From Aquibium carbonis (GTDB lineage: Bacteria; Pseudomonadota; Alphaproteobacteria; Rhizobiales; Rhizobiaceae), in contig NZ_RWKW01000001.1 of the NCBI RefSeq assembly GCF_003970795.1, positions 19,770 through 83,769 of the forward strand: a stretch of DNA of 64,000 nt, in the 5' to 3' direction. Positions within the stretch are counted from its first letter, which is position 1. Each line of letters begins with the position of its first letter. The notes beneath the pieces were generated by a model, which did no database searches, had not been told where the DNA came from, and was given only the letters and a program-made list of their open reading frames with translations. Of this stretch, positions 19,653 to 27,927 are shown one piece after another. Position numbers and translations under genes: made by a program.

Positions 19653-20015
19653 TCAGGGCTCGATCTCGATCGTCTCCCCCTTGCCGGGGCCGAGCGCGCA
19701 GATGCGGCAGCAGTCCCGGCATTCGCGATCGCGATCCGGACCGACCCCCCACGCCGTGCCGTCGTCGCCATTGCGCCAGGCGCCGTAGCAGATGCGCACG
19801 CCGCCGGTGCAGTCGATCGCCACCGACTTGCTCTCGCCCTTTTCCAGCAGGTAGATCCGCTCGCCGCCGGGCCAGACCTTGCCGGACGCGGCGTCGGAAA
19901 ACTCGATCACCACGCCATAGGGCGCCCGGTTCATGACGAAGAACGTCATCACGTCCGCCTTAGCCGGAATGGCGGCGGCGAGGATGGCGAGCGCGAGGAG
20001 GAAGCCGCGAATCAT
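19653..20015 (-). CDS. Small exported Cys-rich protein, unknown function
   Basis: I do not recognise this 120-residue product. It starts with a typical signal peptide (MIRGFLLALAILAAAIPAKA) and has one cysteine pair in the middle (DCTGGVRICYG). Near the C-terminus is a dense cluster, RECRDCCRICALGPG, suggesting disulfides or a bound metal in the periplasm. The ATG at 20015 has an AGGAGA site at good distance; a longer frame adds 12 residues before it. It is convergent with the acyltransferase gene and lies downstream of dtd. Confidence 0.68.
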   Translation of the reverse strand: MIRGFLLALAILAAAIPAKADVMTFFVMNRAPYGVVIEFSDAASGKVWPGGERIYLLEKGESKSVAIDCTGGVRICYGAWRNGDDGTAWGVGPDRDRECRDCCRICALGPGKGETIEIEP

Positions 20016-20092
20016 GGTCGCGATTCTCCTCCCGGAAGAGGTGCGGATCAAGGGTCCGTCTTCACGCGCTCAACCCGCCGGGAACGAGCCCG

Positions 20093-20533
20093 TCACGCTT
20101 CGCTGTCCAGCCAGATCGTCACCGGCCCGTCATTGACCAGCGACACCGCCATGTCGGCGCCGAAGACACCGGTCGCGACGGGCACGCCGTGGGCGGCGAG
20201 CGCGGCGGCGAAATGCGCGTAGAGCAGGCGGCCATCATCGGGCGCCGCGGCGGAGGAAAATCCCGGCCGGTTCCCCTTGGTCTCCGCCGCCAGCGTGAAC
20301 TGGCTGACCACCAGCGCTGCCCCGCCGACGTCGACCACGGAGCGGTTCATGCGGCCTGCGTCATCCTTGAAGATCCGAAGGTTGGCGACCTTGCGCGCCA
20401 GCCACGCCGACTGCGCCTCGCCATCGCCCTGCATGGCGCAGACCAGCACGACCACCCCCGCGCCGATCTCGCCGACGACGACGCCATCGATCGTGACGGA
20501 CGCTCCTGTGGTGCGTTGGATCAGCGCGCGCAT
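20093..20533 (-). CDS. dtd: D-aminoacyl-tRNA deacylase
   Basis: DTD hydrolyses D-amino acids (and glycine mischarged on tRNA-Ala) from tRNA. The 146-residue product has the family hallmarks: [17 protein letters not shown] at the start, the active-site motif [14 protein letters not shown], and the C-terminal cross-subunit GPVT motif in [10 protein letters not shown]. The length is normal. It is monocistronic or transcribed with the small exported protein downstream. Confidence 0.95.
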   Translation of the reverse strand: MRALIQRTTGASVTIDGVVVGEIGAGVVVLVCAMQGDGEAQSAWLARKVANLRIFKDDAGRMNRSVVDVGGAALVVSQFTLAAETKGNRPGFSSAAAPDDGRLLYAHFAAALAAHGVPVATGVFGADMAVSLVNDGPVTIWLDSEA

Positions 20534-20600
20534 GGGGGATGTCTAGGCGATCGGCGGGCGGTGGGAAAGGTCTGCGGTGGTGCCATGGAAGGACGGTCAG

Positions 20601-20635
20601 GCGAAGCGAAGCTGGTCGTATCAGGGATCCATGCC
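20601..20635 (+). repeat. Copy of the repeat that flanks the island, left
   Basis: This 35-base stretch matches 23738-23772 at 30 of 35 positions, in the same orientation, including GCGAAGCGAAG and GGGATCCATGCC. The two copies bracket the AT-rich two-gene island. Confidence 0.75.
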
Positions 20636-20876
20636 CGAGCGGTTTGGAGGAGTGGGGGGGGGGGAAATGACGGGAAATGGTCGCGAAGCTCGCGTCCACT
20701 ATCGTGTGCGGAGTTCACGCGGGCGGGGCTTACGGTAAATATACCTGCAGGATGGGGCATTTCCGTAGCCGTAGCCGCTGCATCAAGCGCCGAAAACCGA
20801 ATGTAGCTGTTTTCATTGCCACCGCTCTCTGCGTGCTATTATTGGCGATACGTGCCTCTTAAAGGCGATTCGATCC

Positions 20877-20905
20877 TTGACTCAAAAGACGACGTTGCGA
20901 ACAAT
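20877..20905 (+). promoter_or_regulatory. Candidate promoter of the island operon
   Basis: TTGACT at 20877-20882 and AACAAT at 20900-20905 are spaced by 17 bases, 30 bases before the first island gene. The -35 is good; the -10 is weak. Confidence 0.4.
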
Positions 20906-20935
20906 TTAACCGACTACATGATGTGAAGTCGCGAT

Positions 20936-21829
20936 ATGGAAGATAGCTACCTAGACTTAGCGGCGCAGATTCTCAGGGCCCATGGTCGCCCTATGACAGC
21001 CCAGGAAATTCTAGCGCGCGCAAGAAAATTTGATCTGCTGCCGTCACATCTCTCGGGTGCGACTATGCAGAAAACTTTACAAGCTCGGATCGCAGAAGAT
21101 ATCTTTCGCCGCCGAGAACGGTCAGCCTTCTACCGTACGTCCCAAGGTGTATACTTCCTCCGTTCAATGTCACAGGAAGAAACGCTGCCTACGCACGTCG
21201 TCTCCGAGTATCCGATCAGGCATAGGAAGAAAAAATTTGATCGTCAACGGATATTACATCTGTCATTAGTTCCCGACCTGAATGAGATTCATCTCCTTAA
21301 CGCACCTATCGATAAATTAATGAAATTAAGGAGCGAATATAGATATATTTGGCAGAAACAGGACGGCTTGTTTCCTGTTTTGGCCGCACCATTCCTGATT
21401 TACGACGGCAGATTTCTAGTATTTGAGAACGGTCCTTTTACATTTTTCGGTAATATCGTTGGACTTTCCTCCATCTTACTACGACGTTTTGTCGATGAGT
21501 TTGATATTGACCTGCTTGATTTCGATAATATTGGCCTTTTCCGCGCATTGATTAGATCTTGCTCGCATCATATTGAATTTCTAGAGTTAGGAATTAACGA
21601 CATTGAATTAATGTCTTGTCTTCAGCGGAGTTACATAATATGCGATCCGTCTTCTAACATGATTGGACTTGCGGCCGGCTTCCGGCTGGACCATATCCTG
21701 AAAGTTATACCGCCAATTAAACGAAGACTGGAGATTCGAGGCTGCCGCTGGCTTTCAGCCGACGAAATTGTTGAAGCCGACTATGAGCCCTGGTCTAGAA
21801 TAATTCTACATGAACTGAGTAGAAAATAA
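20936..21829 (+). CDS. HARE-HTH domain protein, first gene of AT-rich island
   Basis: The first 75 or so residues of this 297-residue protein match the HARE-HTH winged-helix pattern: YLDLAAQILRAHGRPMTAQEI, then TMQKTLQARIAEDIFRR and FYRTSQGVYFLR. HARE-HTH domains are known in RNA polymerase delta subunit, in chromatin proteins and fused to restriction or DNA-modification enzymes, where they are proposed to sense modified DNA. The remaining 200 residues are unfamiliar: hydrophobic strands and helices with conserved-looking EIHLLNAPIDKLMKLR and SNMIGLAAGFRLDHILK. There is no signal peptide. Codon use (many TTT, ATA, AAA, AGA) differs sharply from the neighbourhood. The next gene starts 4 bases after its stop, so the two are surely co-expressed. 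Confidence 0.85.
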   Translation: MEDSYLDLAAQILRAHGRPMTAQEILARARKFDLLPSHLSGATMQKTLQARIAEDIFRRRERSAFYRTSQGVYFLRSMSQEETLPTHVVSEYPIRHRKKKFDRQRILHLSLVPDLNEIHLLNAPIDKLMKLRSEYRYIWQKQDGLFPVLAAPFLIYDGRFLVFENGPFTFFGNIVGLSSILLRRFVDEFDIDLLDFDNIGLFRALIRSCSHHIEFLELGINDIELMSCLQRSYIICDPSSNMIGLAAGFRLDHILKVIPPIKRRLEIRGCRWLSADEIVEADYEPWSRIILHELSRK

Positions 21830-21833
21830 TTTT

Positions 21834-23672
21834 ATGGAACGCGTCGTTTTCCTAGATTTTTTAAATAGAGAAGCAGCCGCCGCAGTGCATAATCACCGAG
21901 GCGAAGCCGACGATTTCGCTATTATTGAGGTACTTCTCCTTACGCATACGGGACGTTTTTCAGCAAATATTTCGCAAATGATAGAGTACTGTGACGACAA
22001 ACCTCGCTTACAAAAGTGGATAACAACACTTATTAGAGCTGGAATCCTCATTTCGACGAGTAACGATCCAGACCTTCCTTCTTTCATAGACGCACGTCAA
22101 CGAATGTATAGTCACGACAGACTCCGCTACCCTATGTATTTTTTAAATCCTGAGAAGATTGAAGATTTCCGAATTACCACAAATAACACATTTTCAATGA
22201 CAAAAACGCTGCGCAGAGACCTTTTTGATATAGAGGAAGGAAAATTACAATTTATTGGGGAGCGTGTGCGTCCATCAGATATGAAAACATTTAGAGACAA
22301 CATCGATTATTTTCAGAGAATAGCGATTCGTGAACCCGATGCCGCAATAACCAAATCGCTGTTCTTAAAAGATACAGGCAAACGCGGTGCGCCTGCTGCG
22401 GCAGTTGTTGAGACTTCAGGTAGAGTTTTTTCGGGCCTCTACATGTCGCACTACGCCGAGCAAAATTTGTGTGCGGTATGCACAGGTATACTTAAAACCG
22501 GATTTGCGGAAGACAACAGTAGTTTTCCATTTTATGATATTCCCATATTATTCAATATTCTGGAATTAACAGGATACTATGGAAGTACTGCTTGCAAGAA
22601 TGGCCGGAGGGAAAGATCCGTTAGTCACTACGGATCTAGAGATCATAATCGGTTTTGCTATTTGTGTAGGGCATTAACTGACTCGGTTGTTAGACTGGCA
22701 GCATCGGATCTAGCAAAATTAACGGAGGCTGGTGCATGGACTTCCATTCGGTCGAGTGTAGCAAATACGCTCGCAGGTACGTTTGCCGGCATAGATGAGG
22801 TATCGGGTCAGGACACTGCGAGTATCGATGAGTTTCTTCGTCGCGGTTCTAGTATGATTGAAAAGGCTGGTGAGCGCTTATGCAAACACCCAGTATTTGA
22901 GAAAACCTGGAGAAATTATGTGCCGGATAGAAGTGGCAATAGGATTCTTGTCTTTGTTGCAACTCCGATCGAAGAGGATGAACTCGCGAAGGCGCTCCAG
23001 AGTACGAGTTTTTTTCATCACGGGACCGTCTCTCTAGGGCGCACCTTCGCCGCGAGATATGTATCGCTTGGCGATCATGAGGTCATCGTGTGCAGGACCA
23101 GCGCTGGAGGTAGTGGCGTAAGCGGGTCACATTTAATGGCCGCAGAGGCCATTCAAGCTGTGAAGCCACGATTTGCAATCGCTTGCGGTATTTGTTTCGG
23201 CTTTAACGACAAAGGTTTTGAGATCGGAGACGTGCTTGTTTCAGATCATGTCGCCAACTACGAGTTTGTAAGGTTAGGGTCGAATGAAGTTCGCGAACGC
23301 GGGCCGATTGTGCCTGCCGGGCGCGGCCTTCTCTCAATCGCGCGGGACGTGATGAGGCGTGGACGGCTGCGGGACGAGCGAATCTCCGCGTACGATGGAC
23401 AGCTTTTGTGTGGAGAGAAACTCGTTGATGATCCAGAATTCATGCGAACCCTTCGGTCCCGCTTCCCGGATGCAATTGGCGGTGAAATGGAGGGAGTGGG
23501 AATATCTTCTGCCGCCGCTGCTGAAGGTGTGGAATGGGTCGTTGTAAAAGCAATATGCGATTGGGGATTCGACAAAGATAAAAAGCACCAGAAGGCTGCT
23601 GCGAGTGCTGCGGCACGATTCGTAGCGGACATGATTCACACTTCTATAGACGCACGCCCCCTAAAACGTTGA
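21834..23672 (+). CDS. Nucleoside phosphorylase/nucleosidase-domain protein with novel N-terminal region
   Basis: The C-terminal part (about residues 368-605 of 612) is a PNP/UDP-phosphorylase fold. It opens with RILVFVATPIEEDELAKAL and has the phosphate/ribose loop TSAGGSGVSGSH, the GIC-type core AIACGICFGFNDKGFEIGD and the signature GGEMEGVGIS followed by VKAICDWGFDKDKKHQ. Domains ending in this ICD-W/Y-x-K-xxxx-Q pattern are familiar as effector domains of NLR-like and other immune proteins; some were shown to cleave ATP or related nucleotides. Residues 1-367 are unrecognised and contain two CxxC pairs (C213/C216 and C275/C278) that may bind zinc. It is 4 bases after the HARE-HTH gene. A role as a defence effector is my inference. 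Confidence 0.85.
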   Translation: MERVVFLDFLNREAAAAVHNHRGEADDFAIIEVLLLTHTGRFSANISQMIEYCDDKPRLQKWITTLIRAGILISTSNDPDLPSFIDARQRMYSHDRLRYPMYFLNPEKIEDFRITTNNTFSMTKTLRRDLFDIEEGKLQFIGERVRPSDMKTFRDNIDYFQRIAIREPDAAITKSLFLKDTGKRGAPAAAVVETSGRVFSGLYMSHYAEQNLCAVCTGILKTGFAEDNSSFPFYDIPILFNILELTGYYGSTACKNGRRERSVSHYGSRDHNRFCYLCRALTDSVVRLAASDLAKLTEAGAWTSIRSSVANTLAGTFAGIDEVSGQDTASIDEFLRRGSSMIEKAGERLCKHPVFEKTWRNYVPDRSGNRILVFVATPIEEDELAKALQSTSFFHHGTVSLGRTFAARYVSLGDHEVIVCRTSAGGSGVSGSHLMAAEAIQAVKPRFAIACGICFGFNDKGFEIGDVLVSDHVANYEFVRLGSNEVRERGPIVPAGRGLLSIARDVMRRGRLRDERISAYDGQLLCGEKLVDDPEFMRTLRSRFPDAIGGEMEGVGISSAAAAEGVEWVVVKAICDWGFDKDKKHQKAAASAAARFVADMIHTSIDARPLKR

Positions 23673-24085
23673 GGGCGACACGGCAGTTCTGCGCCTCGCG
23701 CGCCCCACCACCTTCGTCATCCCGGAACGACATTCGAGCGAAGCGAAGAACGTCGTGTCCGGGATCCATGCCTCGCCATCCCGGCCACGCGAGGCGTTGG
23801 GCGAGGGGCGCTTCTCCCGCACCGCGTCGCCCGTCGCGGCCGCCGAGGCATGGATCCCCGGCTATCCCTTCGCTGCGCTACGGTCGGCCGAGGATGACGA
23901 CGTGCGCGACGATCGACGCTGGGCGGCGGCGAGCAATGCGAAGACCCTCCCCCTCACCGTCATGCTTCGCATGCCACCTCTTCCCCACTGCGTAGGGGAG
24001 AGGAAAGGCGGCGAGGCGAAAAAAAACTTATCCACGCCCCATCGCACCTCTCCCATACTGCGTCCCAACAAAACGGAGGCAGCGG
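23673..24085. other. Right flank of the island, repeat-rich spacer
   Basis: There is no gene in this stretch of about 410 bases. It holds a 188-base palindromic element (23714-23901) and further on a second short palindromic motif near 23966-24015 (GCTTCGCATGCCACC and CCCCACTGCGTAGGGG). Base composition returns to the high GC of the chromosome. Confidence 0.6.
23714..23901. repeat. Palindromic intergenic repeat element
   Basis: The outer ends are inverted copies (TCGTCATCC at 23714 and GGATGACGA ending at 23900), and inside them GGGATCCATGCCTCG faces CGAGGCATGGATCCCCGG. The left arm contains the right-hand copy (23738-23772) of the 35-base repeat also found at 20601. This is the pattern of the mosaic intergenic elements (RIME-like) of Rhizobiales. 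Confidence 0.7.
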
Positions 24086-24490
24086 ATGGACTGGCGAAGG
24101 GAGGGCGACATACTGGAGAGCATCCTGGCGCTGCTCGTCTCGCTTGCCGGTCTGGCCGATCGCGCGGCCGGCATGCCGCTTTGCCTCGCCCTGCCCGCGC
24201 TCGGCTTCATTGCGCGGGCCGAGGACGTGGCGCGGGACTTCCTCGCCGGGTTGCCGGCCGGCATGGCGGCCTGCGTCGTCGGCTCGGAGTCGACCGACCG
24301 CGCCGAGCGGCTGGCCGTTGATCTTCGGGCGCTGGCGCGGCTGCTCCGCGCCCTTCTGGCGCGGGCGCGGCGACGCGCCTGGCTCTCCGGCAAAGAGATG
24401 GGCCTGCGGACCGGATCGTCGTCCGAGCCTCCTTTGCCCGCCCGTCCGGGACGCCCCGTGCCGGCATGGCCCGCGCCGGATACGTCCTGA
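24086..24490 (+). CDS. Hypothetical protein, possible short membrane or amphipathic helices
   Basis: This 134-residue product contains a helical, Ala/Leu/Arg-rich N-terminal 100 residues with a hydrophobic first segment (ILESILALLVSLAGLADRAAG) and a loose Pro/Ser-rich tail. I do not recognise a domain. The ATG follows an AACGGAGGCAGCGG site, which supports translation. Proteins of this composition occur as unannotated ORFs in Mesorhizobium-like genomes. Because GC-rich sequence often gives open frames by chance, it is only moderately certain. Confidence 0.5.
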   Translation: MDWRREGDILESILALLVSLAGLADRAAGMPLCLALPALGFIARAEDVARDFLAGLPAGMAACVVGSESTDRAERLAVDLRALARLLRALLARARRRAWLSGKEMGLRTGSSSEPPLPARPGRPVPAWPAPDTS

Positions 24491-24596
24491 CGTCACACGT
24501 CGCGACGGCGAACAGCCTGACTCCGCCCCTGTGGATTGGTCGACCGGCCGTGCCTCCCCGCGAAACCCGCGGCCGGAGGGCGCTGGTGCGCGTCCT

Positions 24597-24653
24597 GATC
24601 CTCCCCCGTTTACGGGGGAGGGGGACCATGCGTAGCATGGTGGAGGGGGCGCC
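24597..24653 (+). repeat. Palindromic repeat, left of the DUF559 gene
   Basis: The element reads GATCCTCCCCCG, then a GC-rich hairpin, GGGGGAGGGGGACC, a second small hairpin (ATGCGTAGCAT) and GGTGGAGGGGGC. The same element lies inverted at 25025-25078, and two copies are at 39704-39843. Confidence 0.8.
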
Positions 24654-24663
24654 AAGGCGAGAC

Positions 24664-25020
24664 ATGCGATCCGAGAAGATGACATTCGAGCGCGCGCGAA
24701 GATTGCGGCGCGAGCTGAGCCTGCCCGAGGTGATCTTTTGGGTTTGCCTGCGCGGCCGGCGTCTTAACGGGCTGCGGTTTCGGCGCCAGCACCCGGTCGG
24801 GCCGTATGTACTCGACTTCTACCATGCCGAGGGAAGACTGGCGGTCGAGGTCGACGGCGCCCACCACGACCTGCCAGGGCAGATGCAGAATGACCTGCGG
24901 CGCGACGCCTGGCTCGAAGGGCAAGGCATCCGCGTGCTGCGAATTGCGGCGACCGATATTCTGGACGAAAAGGCGCTCGAGGGGATGCTGGTGACGATCG
25001 CGGAGATGGCGCGTCGTTGA
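24664..25020 (+). CDS. DUF559 domain protein (Vsr-like endonuclease fold)
   Basis: This is a 118-residue protein of the DUF559 family, related to the very-short-patch-repair/restriction endonuclease fold. It shows RRELSLPEVIFW near the start, RRQHPVGPYVLDFYHAEGRLAVEVDGAHH, which carries the catalytic D, E and D/H residues, and RDAWLEGQGIRVLRI. The ATG at 24664 was chosen because the sequence upstream is the repeat element and because it gives the family N-terminus. The biological role of these free-standing DUF559 proteins is unknown. The gene is neatly bracketed by inverted copies of a palindromic repeat. Confidence 0.88.
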   Translation: MRSEKMTFERARRLRRELSLPEVIFWVCLRGRRLNGLRFRRQHPVGPYVLDFYHAEGRLAVEVDGAHHDLPGQMQNDLRRDAWLEGQGIRVLRIAATDILDEKALEGMLVTIAEMARR

Positions 25021-25024
25021 GGCG

Positions 25025-25078
25025 TGCCCCCTCCACCGCCTTCGGCGGTCCCCCTCCCCCGCTTCGGAGGGGAGGATC
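25025..25078 (-). repeat. Palindromic repeat, right of the DUF559 gene
   Basis: This is the inverted partner of 24597-24653: GCCCCCTCCACC, a small hairpin (GCCTTCGGC), GGTCCCCCTCCCCCG and GGAGGGGAGGATC. It lies between the stops of the DUF559 gene and lepA and could also act as a transcription terminator. Confidence 0.8.
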
Positions 25079-25085
25079 AGGCGCC

Positions 25086-26891
25086 TCAGCTCTCCCCCAT
25101 CTTCAGCGCCTCGATGAAGGCGGCCTGCGGGATTTCGACCTTGCCGAACTGCCGCATGCGCTTCTTGCCTTCCTTCTGCTTGTCGAGCAGCTTGCGCTTG
25201 CGCGACACGTCGCCGCCATAGCACTTCGCGGTCACGTCCTTGCGCAGCGCCGAGATCGTCTCGCGGGCGATAACCTTGCCGCCGATGGCGGCCTGGATCG
25301 GGATCTTGAACATGTGCTTGGGGATCAGATCCTTGAGCTTCTCGCACATGACCCGGCCGCGCTTTTCCGCCGCCGAACGGTGAACCAGCATCGACAGCGC
25401 GTCGACCGGTTCGTCGTTGACGAGGATCGACATCTTGACGAGGTCGCCCTCCTTGTAGTCGGTCAGCTGGTAGTCGAACGAGGCGTAGCCCTTGGAAATC
25501 GACTTCAGCCGGTCGTAGAAGTCGAAGACCACCTCGTTGAGCGGCAGCTCGTAGGTGGCCATGGCGCGCTTGCCGACATAGGAGAGGTCGACCTGCACGC
25601 CGCGCCGCTCCTGGCACAGCTTCAGGATCGCGCCGAGATAGTCGTCCGGGGTGAGGATCGTGGCGCGGATCCACGGCTCCTCGATGGCCTCGATCTTGAC
25701 CACGTCGGGCATGTCGGCCGGGTTGTGAAGTTCCTTCGTCGAGCCGTCGGTCATCGCCAGGCGGTAGACGACCGAGGGCGCGGTGGCGATCAGGTCGAGG
25801 TCGAACTCGCGCTCCAGACGCTCCTGGATGATCTCGAGGTGCAAGAGCCCGAGGAAGCCGCAGCGGAAACCGAAGCCAAGGGCCGCGCTCGTTTCCATCT
25901 CGAAGGAGAACGAAGCATCGTTGAGTCGCAGCTTGCCCATGGCGGCGCGCAGGTCCTCGAAGTCGGCGGCGTCGACTGGGAACAACCCGCAGAACACCAC
26001 CGGCTGCGCCGGCTTGAAGCCCTCCAGCATGTGCGGCGTCGGCCGCTTGTCCTCGGTGATCGTGTCGCCGACGCGGGTGTCTGCCACCTCCTTGATCGAC
26101 CCGGTGAGGAAGCCGATCTCGCCGGGGCCGAGCGCGTCGACCGTCAGCATCTTGGGCGTGATCACGCCGACGCGGTCGACGGCGTATTTCGCGCCGGTGC
26201 CCATCATGCGGATGTTCTGGCCGCGCTTCAGTTCGCCGTCGATGACCCGCACGAGCACGATGACGCCGAGATAGGCGTCGTACCACGAGTCGACCAGCAT
26301 CGCCTTCAACGGCGCGTCGCGGTCGCCCTCCTTGGGCGGCGGCAGCCGGGTGACGATCGCCTCCAGCACCTCGTCGACGCCCAGCCCCGTCTTGGCCGAG
26401 ATCAGCACAGCGTCGGAGGCATCGAGCCCGATCACCTCCTCCACCTGCTCGCGGATGCGGTCCGGCTCGGCGGCGGGCAGGTCGACCTTGTTGAGCACCA
26501 CCACGATCTCGTGGTTGGCGTCGAGCGCCTGATAGACGTTGGCGAGCGTCTGCGCCTCGACACCTTGCGAAGCGTCGACGACCAGCAGCGACCCCTCGCA
26601 GGCGCGCAACGAGCGCGAAACCTCGTAGGCGAAGTCGACATGGCCCGGCGTGTCGATCAGGTTCAGCACATAGTCCTGTCCGTCGCGCGCCTTGTATTCG
26701 AGCCGCACGGTATTGGCCTTGATGGTGATGCCCCGCTCCCGCTCGATGTCCATCGAGTCGAGCACCTGCTCCTTCATCTCGCGCACCTCGAGGGAGCCGG
26801 TCATCTGGATCAGCCGGTCGGCGAGCGTCGACTTGCCGTGGTCGATATGCGCGACGATGGAGAAATTGCGGATGTTCTTCAAAGGTGTCAT
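25086..26891 (-). CDS. lepA: Elongation factor 4 (LepA)
   Basis: LepA is a ribosome-dependent GTPase that back-translocates or otherwise rescues stalled ribosomes and helps initiation. The 601-residue product has the GTP loop AHIDHGKST near residues 14-22, ERERGITIK (switch I), DTPGHVDF (switch II) and NKVDLP, then the EF-G-like domains and the LepA-specific C-terminus ([25 protein letters not shown]). The ATG at 26891 gives the canonical [12 protein letters not shown] start; a longer frame upstream crosses the divergent spacer. It is divergent from the channel gene. Confidence 0.97.
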   Translation of the reverse strand: MTPLKNIRNFSIVAHIDHGKSTLADRLIQMTGSLEVREMKEQVLDSMDIERERGITIKANTVRLEYKARDGQDYVLNLIDTPGHVDFAYEVSRSLRACEGSLLVVDASQGVEAQTLANVYQALDANHEIVVVLNKVDLPAAEPDRIREQVEEVIGLDASDAVLISAKTGLGVDEVLEAIVTRLPPPKEGDRDAPLKAMLVDSWYDAYLGVIVLVRVIDGELKRGQNIRMMGTGAKYAVDRVGVITPKMLTVDALGPGEIGFLTGSIKEVADTRVGDTITEDKRPTPHMLEGFKPAQPVVFCGLFPVDAADFEDLRAAMGKLRLNDASFSFEMETSAALGFGFRCGFLGLLHLEIIQERLEREFDLDLIATAPSVVYRLAMTDGSTKELHNPADMPDVVKIEAIEEPWIRATILTPDDYLGAILKLCQERRGVQVDLSYVGKRAMATYELPLNEVVFDFYDRLKSISKGYASFDYQLTDYKEGDLVKMSILVNDEPVDALSMLVHRSAAEKRGRVMCEKLKDLIPKHMFKIPIQAAIGGKVIARETISALRKDVTAKCYGGDVSRKRKLLDKQKEGKKRMRQFGKVEIPQAAFIEALKMGES

Positions 26892-26983
26892 GGGCCGGGC
26901 GTATAGAGCATTCCGAGGCAAAACGCCAAACCGGATTTCTGCGCGAAACATGCCGCAAAGGCTGCTGATTTCAAGGGGTGGCC

Positions 26984-27826
26984 ATGAAGGCTGCTCTGGA
27001 CGCGGCGGCGCCCGCGCCCTATCCCGATCCCATGGATGCGACGAACCCTGGCGAGGTCGACGGTTTCGACCGATTGCGTGCGTTCCTGCGCCGGCTCTAC
27101 TACGGGCGGACGCGGGCGGCACTGCGGTTCCAGATCTCCGTACTTGCGGTCGATCTGGTGATCATCGCCTTCTTCGTGGCCTCGCCGGTGCTGCGCGATC
27201 GCCCGAGCTTCCTTTGGGTAGACTACGGAATAGCGGCCGTGCTGGCGGCGGATGTCCTGGCGCGCGGGCTGGCGAGCAACAGTCTGGCAGGCTGGGCGCG
27301 ACGGCCGACGGTGTGGGTCGATCTCTTCATACTGGCGACCCTGCTGTTCCCGCACTCGCTCGCCAATCTCGGCTTCCTGCGCATCCTGCGGCTATGGTCG
27401 CTGTCGCGCAGCGGCTTCATCTGGCAGCCGCTGGAGCGTCGTGGACATGCGGCGTGGCGAGAAGTGATGGAGGACATCGTCAATCTGGTCACGTTCCTCT
27501 TGGTGACCACCGGCTTCGTCTACACCTTCTTCTTTCGAACCGGCTCCGGCATCGAGGGCTATGTCGATGCCTTCTACTTCACGGTGGCGACGGTCACGAC
27601 CACGGGCTTCGGAGACATCGTCCTGCCCGGCATCTGGGGCAAGCTGACGTCGATCGCGATCATGATCGTCGGCATCGCGCTGTTCGTGAAGCTTGCGCAG
27701 GCCCTGTTCCGCACCAGCAAGGTGGTGTTTCCCTGCCCGCAATGCGCCCTGCAAAGGCACGATCCGGACGCCGTGCACTGCAAGGCCTGTGGACATCCGC
27801 TGAAGATTCCCGACGACGGTGACTGA
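26984..27826 (+). CDS. Voltage-gated-type potassium channel with C-terminal zinc-ribbon-like tail
   Basis: This 280-residue membrane protein has about six helices. A S4-like segment ([14 protein letters not shown]) has regularly spaced arginines, and a pore loop carries the selectivity filter TTGFGD near residues 205-211. After the last helix the cytoplasmic tail contains CPQC (about 251-254) and CKAC (about 266-269), the spacing of a small zinc ribbon. The ATG at 26984 was preferred to a GTG two codons upstream because AAGGGG lies five bases before it. Potassium selectivity is inferred from the filter, which has F in place of the usual Y. Confidence 0.85.
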   Translation: MKAALDAAAPAPYPDPMDATNPGEVDGFDRLRAFLRRLYYGRTRAALRFQISVLAVDLVIIAFFVASPVLRDRPSFLWVDYGIAAVLAADVLARGLASNSLAGWARRPTVWVDLFILATLLFPHSLANLGFLRILRLWSLSRSGFIWQPLERRGHAAWREVMEDIVNLVTFLLVTTGFVYTFFFRTGSGIEGYVDAFYFTVATVTTTGFGDIVLPGIWGKLTSIAIMIVGIALFVKLAQALFRTSKVVFPCPQCALQRHDPDAVHCKACGHPLKIPDDGD

Positions 27827-27927
27827 ACAGGTTCCCGTCATCGCCCGCCAGGCCTGCGACGCGTCTTGACGGTGCGATGGTTCAGCCCGACAAGCGCGTG
27901 CGCCCATGTCGTTGGAAGGAATTCCGC

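Larger units (their letters stand above)
20534..20935. other. Left flank of the AT-rich island, no gene
   Basis: Between dtd and the first island gene are about 400 bases without a convincing gene. It contains a repeat copy (20601-20635), an uninterrupted run of 11 G at 20654-20664, and a gradual change to AT-rich sequence from about 20770 on. A 61-codon open frame (20677-20862) crosses it, but it has no ribosome-binding site or recognisable content. A promoter-like pair lies at 20877-20905. Confidence 0.5.

Noticed and set aside
20677..20862. A 61-codon frame between dtd and the island
   Set aside because: No ribosome-binding site, no domain, and it crosses the composition change; it is more likely chance.
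23714..25078. Possible CRISPR or insertion sequence in the repeat-rich region
   Set aside because: Repeats are few, palindromic and irregularly spaced, with no Cas or transposase gene; they fit intergenic mosaic or REP-like elements.
24610..26958. A 782-codon minus-strand frame over lepA and the DUF559 gene
   Set aside because: It is a shifted frame of lepA with Arg/Gly-rich sequence; lepA itself has all GTPase motifs.
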